A stretch of 8,082 nt of DNA. Source: an uncultured Steroidobacter sp. (GTDB lineage: Bacteria; Pseudomonadota; Gammaproteobacteria; Steroidobacterales; Steroidobacteraceae). This document shows positions 1-6,440 of the stretch, piece by piece. Every line of letters starts with the position of its first letter. Position 1 is the stretch's first letter. The notes under the pieces were generated by a model. That model saw only the letters and a list, made by a program, of their open reading frames with translations, was not told where the DNA came from and did not search any database. The position numbers and the translations under genes were made by a program. The stretch is taken from the NCBI GenBank assembly GCA_946478975.1, contig CAMLEO010000306.1, forward strand, positions 1-8,082, read 5' to 3'.

Positions 1-126
1 GGTCCCGGCCATTTGCTGGACGAGGTCAGTCGGGTTCGCCGGCGCATCGGCCGCTTGCGCAAGCGATGCGAACGCCGAGAGGCACAACACACGAAACCCG
101 GTCGAGAGAGTACGAATCGCGCTCAC
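1..126 (-). CDS. N-terminus of an exported protein, cut by the left edge
   Basis: Reading leftward from a GTG at 126-124 gives 42 open codons to the window edge. The start is supported by a strong Shine-Dalgarno (AAGGAGG on the minus strand, plus positions 135-141) eight bases upstream. The N-terminus reads as a Sec signal peptide. A short arginine-containing n-region (residues 1-12) is followed by a hydrophobic stretch (about 13-24) and an AQA-AD cleavage site near residues 23-27. The mature protein would begin around ADAPANPTDLVQQ. It is therefore likely periplasmic or outer-membrane. Too little is visible to name the family, and I assign no function. It diverges from the DUF1697 gene across about 90 bases. 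Confidence 0.75.
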   Translation of the reverse strand, partial: MSAIRTLSTGFRVLCLSAFASLAQAADAPANPTDLVQQMAGT

Positions 127-215
127 CTTGAGCTCCTCCTTGTCTTAGGTCCGCGATACTAGCCCAATCGTGGTTACACTTAGCGCCTGACGTTCTTCAG
201 GAGTCGCCTGCTCAC

Positions 216-731
216 ATGCCCCGCTATGTCGCCTTTCTTCGCGGCGTCAGCCCCATGAACGCGAAGATGCCCGAGCTGAAGCGCGCTTTCGAGAGCGCGG
301 GGTTCACCAATGTCACGACGGTGCTGTCGAGCGGCAACGTCGTGTTCGATGCGCGTTCGAAGTCGGATACGTCGCTGGCCAAGCAGGTGGAGCAGGCGAT
401 GAGTCAGGAGCTGGATCGCACGTTCCTCACGATCGTGAGACCGGTGAGTGCGTTGACCGAGCTGATCGAGGAGGATGTGTACGCGACGTTTCGCCTGCCC
501 GCGAAGGCGAAGCGAATCGTGACTTTTCTGCGCGAGCCGCCGGCGACGAAGCTCAAGCTGCCGATCGAAATGGATGGCGCGAGCATCCTCACCATTCGAG
601 GACGTGATGTGCTGGCAGCTTACGTGCCGCGAGAGAATGATCCGGCGTTCATGCGGCTGCTGGAGAAAACGTTCGGCAAAGACATCACGACGCGCACGCT
701 GGATACGATCAAGAAGTGCGCGGCGAAGTAG
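216..731 (+). CDS. DUF1697 domain-containing protein
   Basis: This 171-residue protein spans the usual full length of the DUF1697 family (COG3797), whose function is not established. Family hallmarks are visible. The N-terminus has YVAFLRGVSP (4-13), then MPELKRAFESAGF (18-30) and TVLSSGNVVF (35-44). The C-terminus has the typical FGKDITTRTLDTIKK (153-167). There is no signal peptide or membrane segment, so it is probably cytoplasmic. The ATG at 216 is preceded by AGGAG (199-203) at a 12-base distance, and the family motif begins immediately after it, which supports this start. Its last 23 bases overlap the 3' end of the convergent DUF1272 gene. Nothing in the neighbourhood suggests a pathway. 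Confidence 0.9.
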   Translation: MPRYVAFLRGVSPMNAKMPELKRAFESAGFTNVTTVLSSGNVVFDARSKSDTSLAKQVEQAMSQELDRTFLTIVRPVSALTELIEEDVYATFRLPAKAKRIVTFLREPPATKLKLPIEMDGASILTIRGRDVLAAYVPRENDPAFMRLLEKTFGKDITTRTLDTIKKCAAK

Positions 732-972
732 CCAAGCCGCAGCCTTCCGGTTTGAAGACGCGCTCGGCGGACGCAGGATATTTCGCCAACTTCTCCACCG
801 GCCTGCGCGGCCGGCGCACCAGCTCTCCTCCGCAGTTCGGACATTTGCCATCCAATCGAGTGTCCGCGCAGCTCGCGCAGAAGGTGCATTCGAACGTGCA
901 GATGCGAGCCTCGGTCGAGTCTGGTGGCAGGTCGACGTTGCAACATTCGCAGTTGGGTCTGAGCTGTAGCAT
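709..972 (-). CDS. DUF1272 cysteine-rich zinc-ribbon protein
   Basis: This 87-residue protein begins MLQLRPNCECCNVDLPP, a typical DUF1272 (COG3813) opening. It holds nine cysteines at residues 8, 10, 11, 25, 29, 32, 35, 44 and 47. CxxC pairs at 8/11, 32/35 and 44/47 suggest one or two structural zinc sites (inference). The second half, RRPRRPVEKLAKYPASAERV (54-73), is also typical of the family. The function is unknown. The ATG at 972-970 has GGAG (plus 981-984) eight bases upstream. The frame stays open far upstream through the neighbouring gene, but the family N-terminus and the ribosome site fix the start here. The 3' end overlaps the convergent DUF1697 gene by 23 bases. It lies 113 bases downstream of the DUF6348-like gene in the same direction, so the two may be co-transcribed. 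Confidence 0.9.
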   Translation of the reverse strand: MLQLRPNCECCNVDLPPDSTEARICTFECTFCASCADTRLDGKCPNCGGELVRRPRRPVEKLAKYPASAERVFKPEGCGLATSPRTS

Positions 973-983
973 GGCCTGAACTC

Positions 984-996
984 CGGAGTAGCTCCG
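984..996. promoter_or_regulatory. Small inverted repeat next to the DUF1272 ribosome site
   Basis: CGGAG-TAG-CTCCG forms a 5-bp stem with a 3-base loop, immediately upstream of and overlapping the DUF1272 Shine-Dalgarno. The neighbouring CTCCGGAG (981-988) is itself a palindrome. In the mRNA, either pairing could cover part of the ribosome site. The stem is short and could be chance in GC-rich DNA. Confidence 0.25.
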
Positions 997-1085
997 CCAA
1001 ACGTTACACCGCTCGGTTCGAGCTTGCCGCTCCGGCACGGACGCGCAGCGGACGGATTCGGACAGACGACTGCGAATGCCGGGAG

Positions 1086-1757
1086 CTACGTCGGGAAAGC
1101 GATGAAGAAGTGCCGCAGCGAACGATACTCCTGCGGGAAATCCCATTCGCAACTGCTGAGCAGTGCCATTGCTTCCGGCCATGGTTCGTTGTCTAGAAGC
1201 GCATCGACTCCGGACTGCTTGCCCTGGAATGAACCCAAGAAGATTCTCACCCAGTGCACATCGCGCGATACGGAGGTGACGAACAATTTTTCGAGCCGTC
1301 GGATGAAGTCGGGATACGCAGTCGGCGTCACGCCGGTACCGTGAAACAGCAGCGGTCCATCGCAGATGCGCCAGGACGAACCCCCGCTCTGCCAGACGAG
1401 CCATTCCGCTGGATTCGATTCGCAGCTGTGATCCGCCAGCGCGGTGAGCAGGACGTGAAACGGCCCCATCAGGAATTTTCCAAACGCCTCGCGTTCGGCA
1501 TGAACCTGATCCGAACCGATGCCCGCCATCGACTCCACGATGCAACGAGGCGCGATCTTCGGCGAACGCACGACCATATCGAGCTGGATGATTTTTGCAC
1601 GCTCGCTCGGCGGGCCGTCAAACACGCGCGGCTCGAAGGAGAGATCGCTGCCATCGAGTAAACGCACGACATCCCCTTCGACAGCACTGGCGACGCCGTG
1701 TGCCTCCAGCGCCAGATGCACCATATCGACGACTCGCATGTCCGGCTTTAGATCCAC
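1086..1757 (-). CDS. DUF6348-like protein of unknown function
   Basis: This is a 223-residue soluble protein without signal peptide or membrane helices. Recognisable stretches are KIIQLDMVVRSP (55-66), CIVESMAGIGSDQ (72-84), a hydrophobic FHVLLTALADH core (about 100-110), and a C-terminal HWVRIFLGSFQGKQ segment. From memory this resembles the DUF6348 family. I am moderately sure of the family, and its function is unknown. The start is a GTG at 1757-1755, with AAGGGG about ten bases upstream and an in-frame stop not far beyond. An ATG at codon 7 is a weaker alternative. It diverges from the oxidoreductase gene, and the two share an intergenic region with a pair of operator-like palindromes. 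It may therefore be co-regulated with that gene. Confidence 0.65.
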   Translation of the reverse strand: MDLKPDMRVVDMVHLALEAHGVASAVEGDVVRLLDGSDLSFEPRVFDGPPSERAKIIQLDMVVRSPKIAPRCIVESMAGIGSDQVHAEREAFGKFLMGPFHVLLTALADHSCESNPAEWLVWQSGGSSWRICDGPLLFHGTGVTPTAYPDFIRRLEKLFVTSVSRDVHWVRIFLGSFQGKQSGVDALLDNEPWPEAMALLSSCEWDFPQEYRSLRHFFIAFPT

Positions 1758-1810
1758 TGGGTTTGAGCCCCTTCGTGTTCACCTCTCACTATGGTGGCAT
1801 TTTGCCGACG

Positions 1811-1824
1811 CTACAGACCTGTAG
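1811..1824. promoter_or_regulatory. Operator-like palindrome, site 1
   Basis: CTACAGACCTGTAG is an inverted repeat, CTACAG-AC-CTGTAG, with 6-bp arms around a 2-base centre. Its core ACAGAcCTGT is shared with site 2, whose centre lies 23 bp downstream. The 12-14 bp two-fold symmetric form is typical of TetR-family operators (inference). It sits in the divergent intergenic region between the DUF6348-like gene and the oxidoreductase. Confidence 0.6.
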
Positions 1825-1831
1825 CTTTTGA

Positions 1832-1849
1832 CGATACAGATCTGTATCG
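1832..1849. promoter_or_regulatory. Operator-like palindrome, site 2 (18-bp perfect)
   Basis: CGATACAGATCTGTATCG is a perfect 18-bp palindrome sharing the TACAGAYCTGTA core with site 1. It overlaps a -35-like TTGACG (1828-1833), so a bound repressor would block the plus-strand promoter (inference). A matching -10 at a 17-base distance (TGTCCT, 1851-1856) is poor, so the promoter itself is not firmly placed. A 23-bp centre spacing is about two helical turns, putting two dimers near the same DNA face. Confidence 0.65.
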
Positions 1850-1869
1850 TTGTCCTCATGAGCAAGTCT

Positions 1870-1875
1870 GGAGGG
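1870..1875 (+). promoter_or_regulatory. Ribosome site that sets the oxidoreductase start
   Basis: GGAGGG ends six bases before the ATG at 1882. Two earlier in-frame starts, TTG at 1828 and ATG at 1858, lack any such site. The TTG would also translate through operator site 2. The 1882 ATG is therefore preferred. Confidence 0.7.
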
Positions 1876-1881
1876 CGAGCC

Positions 1882-2826
1882 ATGGCCGAGATGGGGGCGA
1901 TTCAGCAGCAGGCGTGGGGCGGGCCGGAACAGTTGCGGTGGGTCGAGGTGGAGCGGCCGGTGCCGCTGCCCACGGAAGTGCTGGTGCGAGTCGAAGCGGC
2001 CGGCGTAAATCCGGTGGATGTTTTTACTCGCGAGGGCAAGGCGTACATGCGTGCGCTCACGTTGCCTCACATTCCTGGCTGGGACGTGGCGGGAGTGGTT
2101 GAAGCAGTCGGCTACGGCGTCACGCGATTCAAAGTCGGCGATGAAGTGTTCGGCATGCCTTGGTTTCCGCGAGCTGCGAGCGCGTATGCCGAATATATCG
2201 TCGCGCCTTCTCGTCACCTGGCGCTCAAGCCGTCACATATCGATTTCACCGACGCCGCAGCTTTGCCGCTGGCCGGGCTCACTGCGTGGCAGACACTGGT
2301 GGATCTAGCGAATGTGAGCGCCGGCATGCGCGTGTTGATCAACGGTGGCGCAGGCGGCGTTGGGCACCTGGCGATTCAGATCGCAAAGTCACTCGGCGCT
2401 TACGTCATCGCCACGGCACGGCCAGAGAAACATGCGTTCTGCGCTCAGCTCGGCGCCGATGAAGTGATCGACTACACGCGTGCGCCGGTTCAAAGCGTTG
2501 TATCAGGCGTCGACGTCGTGCTCGAACTGGTCGGTGGCGAAACCTGCCTCGCGATGCTCAAAACATTGCGCAGAGGCGGTTTGCTCATCAGCGCACAAGC
2601 CGCGTGGGCGCCCACTCTCTTCCGTGAGGCCGAAGCGCTCGGCGTACGCGCCTCAGGCTATTTAGTCGAGCCCGACGCTCGCGGCCTCGAAGCTCTCGCC
2701 GCGTTAGTAAACACCGGCGAGCTGAAACCCCACGTGCAGAAAGTGCTGCCGCTGAAGGATGCCGCCGAAGCTCAGCAGATCGTGGCAAGCAAACGTGTTG
2801 CAGGCAAAGTCGTCCTGACGACCTGA
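1882..2826 (+). CDS. NADP-dependent MDR oxidoreductase (quinone oxidoreductase-like)
   Basis: This 314-residue medium-chain dehydrogenase/reductase has no visible structural-zinc cysteine cluster, placing it with the quinone oxidoreductase group (COG0604). The GroES-like N-terminal domain (about 1-120) contains EVLVRVEAAGVNPVD (32-46), PGWDVAGVVEAVG (65-77) and FKVGDEVFG (83-91). The Rossmann domain starts near 125, with the nucleotide-binding INGGAGGVGHLAIQIAK (153-169). The C-terminus ends in AGKVVLTT, as is usual in the family. The expected role is NAD(P)H-dependent reduction of quinones or enones in the cytoplasm; the real substrate cannot be read from sequence. It is preceded by two operator-like palindromes, suggesting inducible expression. 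Its stop codon lies one base from the end of the convergent yadH. Confidence 0.9.
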   Translation: MAEMGAIQQQAWGGPEQLRWVEVERPVPLPTEVLVRVEAAGVNPVDVFTREGKAYMRALTLPHIPGWDVAGVVEAVGYGVTRFKVGDEVFGMPWFPRAASAYAEYIVAPSRHLALKPSHIDFTDAAALPLAGLTAWQTLVDLANVSAGMRVLINGGAGGVGHLAIQIAKSLGAYVIATARPEKHAFCAQLGADEVIDYTRAPVQSVVSGVDVVLELVGGETCLAMLKTLRRGGLLISAQAAWAPTLFREAEALGVRASGYLVEPDARGLEALAALVNTGELKPHVQKVLPLKDAAEAQQIVASKRVAGKVVLTT

Positions 2827-2827
2827 C

Positions 2828-3601
2828 TCATTCCCGCGTCCCCACACCCCGATGCAGCAGCCACACGCAGCTCACATATAGAACGACCGCCGCGGCGAGC
2901 ATGATCGAGTATGCGAACACCACGTTTACGTCGGACACGCCGAGGAAGCCGTAGCGGAATGCGTTGACCATGTAGAGGATGGGGTTGGCGTGTGAGATGC
3001 CCTGCGCCCAGTCCGGCAGCAGCTTGATCGTATAGAACACGCCGCCGAGATAGGTGAGCGGCGTCAGCACGAACGTGGGAATGAACGAGATCTGGTCGAA
3101 GTTCTTGGCGAAGATGGCGTTGATCATGCCGGCCAGCGCGAAGACGACGGAGCTCAGCAGCACCGCGGAGATCACCACGCCGACGCTGTGAATCTTCATG
3201 TGAGTGAAGATCAAAGTGATCACTGTAACCACGCCGCCGACGATCAGGCCGCGGACGATGCCGCCTACCATGTAGCCGCCGACGATCAGCCAGCCGGGCA
3301 GCGGCGAGACCAGCAGCTCTTCGATGTGCTTGCCGAACTTCGCACCGAAGAACGAGGACACCACGTTGCCGTACGAGTTGGTGATCACGGACATCATGAT
3401 CAGCCCGGGCGCGATGTATTGAATGTAGTTGTAGCCGCCCATGTCGCCGATGCGACGGCCGATCAGGCTGCCGAAGATGATGAAGTACAAAGTCGCGGTT
3501 ATCGCCGGGGGCACGATGGTCTGGCCCCAGATGCGGATGATGCGATTGAACTCGCGAATGACGATGGTCTGGAACCCGACGATATTTGTTTTGACTAGCA
3601 T
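2828..3601 (-). CDS. yadH: ABC-2 type transporter permease YadH
   Basis: This 257-residue integral membrane protein has about six hydrophobic segments, near residues 27-47, 58-78, 103-130, 138-164, 171-191 and 228-249. It matches E. coli YadH closely as remembered: RIWGQTIVPPAITATLYFII (23-42), YIAPGLIMMSVITN (62-75), SSFFGAKF (82-89), IEELLVSPLP (93-102) and PTFVLTPLTYLGGVFY (175-190). It forms the membrane part of an ABC-2 exporter with YadG, in the inner membrane. The substrate of YadGH is not established. It starts nine bases after the yadG stop and has no clear ribosome site of its own, so translation is probably coupled to yadG. The length agrees with the family. The 3' end abuts the convergent oxidoreductase gene. 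Confidence 0.95.
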   Translation of the reverse strand: MLVKTNIVGFQTIVIREFNRIIRIWGQTIVPPAITATLYFIIFGSLIGRRIGDMGGYNYIQYIAPGLIMMSVITNSYGNVVSSFFGAKFGKHIEELLVSPLPGWLIVGGYMVGGIVRGLIVGGVVTVITLIFTHMKIHSVGVVISAVLLSSVVFALAGMINAIFAKNFDQISFIPTFVLTPLTYLGGVFYTIKLLPDWAQGISHANPILYMVNAFRYGFLGVSDVNVVFAYSIMLAAAVVLYVSCVWLLHRGVGTRE

Positions 3602-3610
3602 ATGTTCTGA

Positions 3611-4549
3611 TCAGGCGTGGGCGGCGGCCTTGGGTTCTTCTTTCTGATTCACCAGCCGCATGAACAGCTCTTCCAGCCGGTTGGTCTTGTTGCGCATCGA
3701 CAGCACTTCCATGCCGGCGGCGCTGAGCCGCGAGAAAATATCGTTCAGGCTCTGCTCTTTGGAAACTTCGATTTCGAGCGAGTGATCGTCCGGCATGTTC
3801 ACCGTATAGCCGGGCAGCGCCGGCGGCGCGCTGATCGGATTACGCAAGTTGAAAACAAACACTTCGGTTTGCAACTTGCGCAGCACGCGGCTCATGCGGT
3901 CGTTCTCGATGATGCGGCCCTTGTCGATGATGGCGACGTGGCGGCACAGGTTCTCGGCTTCTTCGAGATAGTGCGTAGTCAGGATGATGGTCGTGCCGGC
4001 AATGTTGATGTCCCGCATGAACGTCCACATGGTGCGGCGGACTTCGATGTCCACGCCGGCGGTCGGTTCATCCAGGATCAGCAGGCGCGGCTCGTGCATC
4101 AGCGCCCGGGCGATCATCAAGCGGCGCTTCATGCCGCCGGACAACGTACGCGACACGGCGTTACGTTTGTCCCACAGCTGCAGTGCAGTCAGATATTTTT
4201 CCAGTCGCTGGGAAGCGACGTGGCGCGGAATCCCATAAAAACCGGCCTGGTTCAGCAGGATGGTGGTCACGGTCTCGAACTGGTTGAAGTTGATCTCCTG
4301 CGGCACCAGGCCAATGCAGGATTTCGCCACTGCGAGCTCGGTGTCGATGTCGTGCCCGAACACGTGAACTTTGCCGCTGGTCTTGTTGACCAATGAAGTA
4401 ACGATGCCGATCGCGGTGGTCTTGCCGGCGCCGTTCGGGCCCAGCAGGGCGAAGAAGTCGCCTTCCTCGACCGCCAGATCGATGCCCTTCAGCGCCTGAA
4501 CGCCGTTCTTGTAGGTCTTGGTGAGCTGCTGAAACGTGAGGGCTTGCAT
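3611..4549 (-). CDS. yadG: ABC transporter ATP-binding protein YadG
   Basis: This 312-residue ABC ATPase has all motifs intact: Walker A GPNGAGKT (37-44), Q-loop LVPQE (Q84), signature LSGGM (136-140), Walker B LLILDEPT (156-163, catalytic E161) and H-loop H193. The stretch LSGGMKRRLMIARALMHEP (136-154) and the C-terminal MRNKTNRLEELFMRLVN (285-301) are characteristic of YadG, which is about 308 residues in E. coli. It energises the YadH permease on the cytoplasmic side; the cargo is unknown. The open frame continues 88 codons upstream to 4813, but that extension has no family similarity and overlaps the divergent gspA start. The ATG at 4549 gives the family N-terminus MQALTFQQLTKTY. Possible ribosome sites (GGAG only three bases away, AGGCGG further up) are imperfect. 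Confidence 0.95.
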   Translation of the reverse strand: MQALTFQQLTKTYKNGVQALKGIDLAVEEGDFFALLGPNGAGKTTAIGIVTSLVNKTSGKVHVFGHDIDTELAVAKSCIGLVPQEINFNQFETVTTILLNQAGFYGIPRHVASQRLEKYLTALQLWDKRNAVSRTLSGGMKRRLMIARALMHEPRLLILDEPTAGVDIEVRRTMWTFMRDINIAGTTIILTTHYLEEAENLCRHVAIIDKGRIIENDRMSRVLRKLQTEVFVFNLRNPISAPPALPGYTVNMPDDHSLEIEVSKEQSLNDIFSRLSAAGMEVLSMRNKTNRLEELFMRLVNQKEEPKAAAHA

Positions 4550-4560
4550 GGCGCTCCGCG

Positions 4561-4577
4561 CCGCCTGCTGCAGGCGG
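4561..4577. promoter_or_regulatory. GC-rich hairpin in the yadG leader
   Basis: CCGCCTG-CTG-CAGGCGG is a perfect 7-bp stem with a 3-base loop. It starts 12 bases upstream of the yadG ATG and includes the AGGCGG that could serve as ribosome site. In the mRNA it could limit access to that site. There is no U-tract, so it is not a standard terminator. Confidence 0.4.
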
Positions 4578-4725
4578 GTGCAACGGTATTGATCGGAGAA
4601 GGAAAAGTGGCTGCGAAGGGTATCGGTCCGTCGCCGGGCCAGCAAGGCGCGGGGAGTCACGAATGACGTGCCCGCCGCGACTGATTCAGGGGGGGGCATC
4701 CGCTCGGCTTGACGGCGCGAATCCA

Positions 4726-4743
4726 GGGCGCATGATGGCGCCC
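4726..4743. repeat. Inverted repeat upstream of gspA
   Basis: GGGCGC-ATGATG-GCGCCC has perfect 6-bp arms around a 6-base centre and ends 23 bases before the gspA ATG. It could be a protein-binding site or a leader hairpin. The sequence alone does not decide, and chance is possible in GC-rich DNA. Confidence 0.35.
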
Positions 4744-4766
4744 GAGCCTTTGGGCACAATTGCCGC

Positions 4767-6440
4767 ATGTACACGAGCTTTTTTGGCCTGGGCGAAAAGC
4801 CCTTCGCAATCACTCCAGACCCCCGCTATCTCTTCATGAGCGAGCGGCATGCGGAGGCGCTCGCGCATCTTTTGTACGGCATCACCGAAGCGGGCGGGTT
4901 CATTCAGCTGACCGGTGAGGTGGGCACCGGCAAGACCACGATCGTGCGCTCGCTGCTGGAGCGCATGCCCGGCCATGCGGACGTGGCGGTGATCCTCAAC
5001 CCGCAGTTAACGCCCGTTGAGTTCGTGCTGACGATTTGCGAAGAGCTCGGCATCTTCATGCGCGATGAAGACACCGCCAGCATCAAGGACCTGGTCGACT
5101 TGCTGAACCGGCGCCTGCTGGAGGCGCATGCCAAGGGCCGCCGCATCGTCGTCATGGTCGACGAAGCCCAGACGCTGTCGCCGGCGACGCTCGAACAGGT
5201 GCGGCTGCTGACCAACCTGGAGACCGGCTCGCAGAAACTGCTGCAGATCATCCTGATCGGGCAGCCCGAACTGCGCGAAGCGCTGGATCGCGTCGAGCTG
5301 CGCCAGCTCGCGCAACGAATCACCGGTCGCTACCACCTCGCGCCGTTGTCCCGGTCGGAGACGGCCGCGTATGTGAATCATCGTATGAAGGTGGCCGGAG
5401 CGACGGTGGAAGTGTTCACCGGCGCCGCCTTGCGTGAAGTGCATCGCCTGAGCGGCGGCGTGCCGCGAATCATCAATGTGATTTGCGATCGCGCGCTGCT
5501 CGGCGCGTTCACACAAGAGCAACATCACATCGGCGCCGGCATGATTCGCGAGGCCGCGAGCGAAGTGTATGGGCGCTCGTTCAACCCGCCGTGGATGAAG
5601 GCGCTGGTCGGATCGGCCGGCGGCGTCGCAGCGTTCGGCTTGGGATTGAGTATCTGGCAGCTGTGGCCATCGCAGCCTGCCGAAAGCGAGCCGCTGGCCT
5701 CATTGACGCCGCCTGCGATCGAAGCACCAGCACCTGCGCCCGCGGAGATCATTCCTGTCTCGATGCCACCGGAGTTGCCAGCGCCGCCGCGAGCCCAAGA
5801 CGCCGCCGAAGTGCTGATCGAGAAGCCGGGAGTGACCAACACCGAAACCGCATTCGGTCAGTTGTTTGCTCTGTGGGGTGCGAACTTCAATCCGCGCGGC
5901 GGCCGGCCCTGCGATCAGGCGAAGAAACAAGGGCTGCAATGTGTGTATCAAACCGGCTCGTGGGCCCAGCTGCGCACGCTGAATCGCCCCGCGATCCTCA
6001 CCTTGCTGGACGACGAGGGCAATGCGCACCAGGTCGTCGTGTCCGGATTGATCAACGACACCGCCAGACTGAACCTGCCGGACGAAACGAAGATCGTCAC
6101 GTTGCCGTCGCTGTCGCGGCTGTGGTCCGGCGACTATCTGGTGATGTGGCGCCCGCAGCTGACCGCGAACAAGCCGCTCGTGCCCGGCATGCGGGGCGAC
6201 GGCGTCCGCTGGCTGCGCCAGCAGCTCCACTCGGCTCGTGGCGAGTCCAGCAGCGCGGCGGAGAGCGACGTTTACGATGAGGATCTGGTGAAAATGGTCG
6301 AGGAATTCCAGCGTCAGAATCGGCTGAACGTCGACGGCATCGCCGGCGTGCAGACCCAGATCGTGCTCGATTCCCTCGGCAATGCCGCTGGCTCGCCGCA
6401 GCTGATCGCTCGCACCGGCTCGAGCCAGGGAGCGTCCTGA
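4767..6440 (+). CDS. gspA: Type II secretion accessory ATPase GspA (ExeA-like)
   Basis: This 557-residue protein has the GspA/ExeA layout. The cytoplasmic AAA ATPase (1-270) opens MYTSFFGLGEKPFAITPDPR, with Walker A GEVGTGKT (50-57) and Walker B IVVMVDEAQ (127-135). A single membrane helix lies near 279-300, followed by a proline-rich linker (303-345). The periplasmic part has a C39-peptidase-like domain (about 359-466) and a C-terminal peptidoglycan-binding repeat (about 476-538, ending FQRQNRLNVDGIAGVQTQIV). In Aeromonas the ExeA-ExeB complex binds peptidoglycan and promotes assembly of the secretin GspD. The start is fixed by the conserved N-terminus, although no clear ribosome site precedes it. 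The stop overlaps the gspB start by one base, indicating coupled translation. The remaining type II secretion genes are not in the window. Confidence 0.93.
   Translation: MYTSFFGLGEKPFAITPDPRYLFMSERHAEALAHLLYGITEAGGFIQLTGEVGTGKTTIVRSLLERMPGHADVAVILNPQLTPVEFVLTICEELGIFMRDEDTASIKDLVDLLNRRLLEAHAKGRRIVVMVDEAQTLSPATLEQVRLLTNLETGSQKLLQIILIGQPELREALDRVELRQLAQRITGRYHLAPLSRSETAAYVNHRMKVAGATVEVFTGAALREVHRLSGGVPRIINVICDRALLGAFTQEQHHIGAGMIREAASEVYGRSFNPPWMKALVGSAGGVAAFGLGLSIWQLWPSQPAESEPLASLTPPAIEAPAPAPAEIIPVSMPPELPAPPRAQDAAEVLIEKPGVTNTETAFGQLFALWGANFNPRGGRPCDQAKKQGLQCVYQTGSWAQLRTLNRPAILTLLDDEGNAHQVVVSGLINDTARLNLPDETKIVTLPSLSRLWSGDYLVMWRPQLTANKPLVPGMRGDGVRWLRQQLHSARGESSSAAESDVYDEDLVKMVEEFQRQNRLNVDGIAGVQTQIVLDSLGNAAGSPQLIARTGSSQGAS

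Larger units (their letters stand above)
4550..4766. other. Divergent yadG / gspA intergenic region
   Basis: This 217-base spacer must hold the promoters of both yadG (leftward) and gspA (rightward). I could not place a convincing -35/-10 pair for either. It contains a 7-bp hairpin in the yadG leader, a run of eight G (4689-4696) and a 6-bp inverted repeat before gspA. The yadG frame stays open across it, but with no recognisable protein. No small gene is supported. Confidence 0.6.

Noticed and set aside
186..201. CCTGA/TCAGG inverted repeat before the DUF1697 start
   Set aside because: It is only a 5-bp stem with a 6-base loop, well within chance expectation. It overlaps the ribosome site, but there is no other support.
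973..1545. Long upstream extension of the DUF1272 frame (total 278 codons)
   Set aside because: It runs antiparallel in frame terms through the DUF6348-like gene and shows no protein-like composition. The DUF1272 N-terminus and ribosome site fix the start at 972.
1828..1881. Upstream TTG (1828) or ATG (1858) start for the oxidoreductase
   Set aside because: Neither has a ribosome site, and the TTG start would translate the operator palindrome. The ATG at 1882 has GGAGGG six bases before it.
3617..4396. 259-codon plus-strand open frame opposite yadG
   Set aside because: It is a complementary-strand shadow of a fully conserved ABC ATPase with all motifs intact; no domain is visible.
4550..4813. 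88-residue N-terminal extension of YadG
   Set aside because: YadG homologs start at MQALTF-like sequence. The extension overlaps the divergent gspA start and has no family similarity.
5007..5528. Minus-strand open frames opposite the gspA ATPase domain
   Set aside because: They are shadows of a conserved AAA domain, with Arg/Gln/His-rich composition and no ribosome site support.
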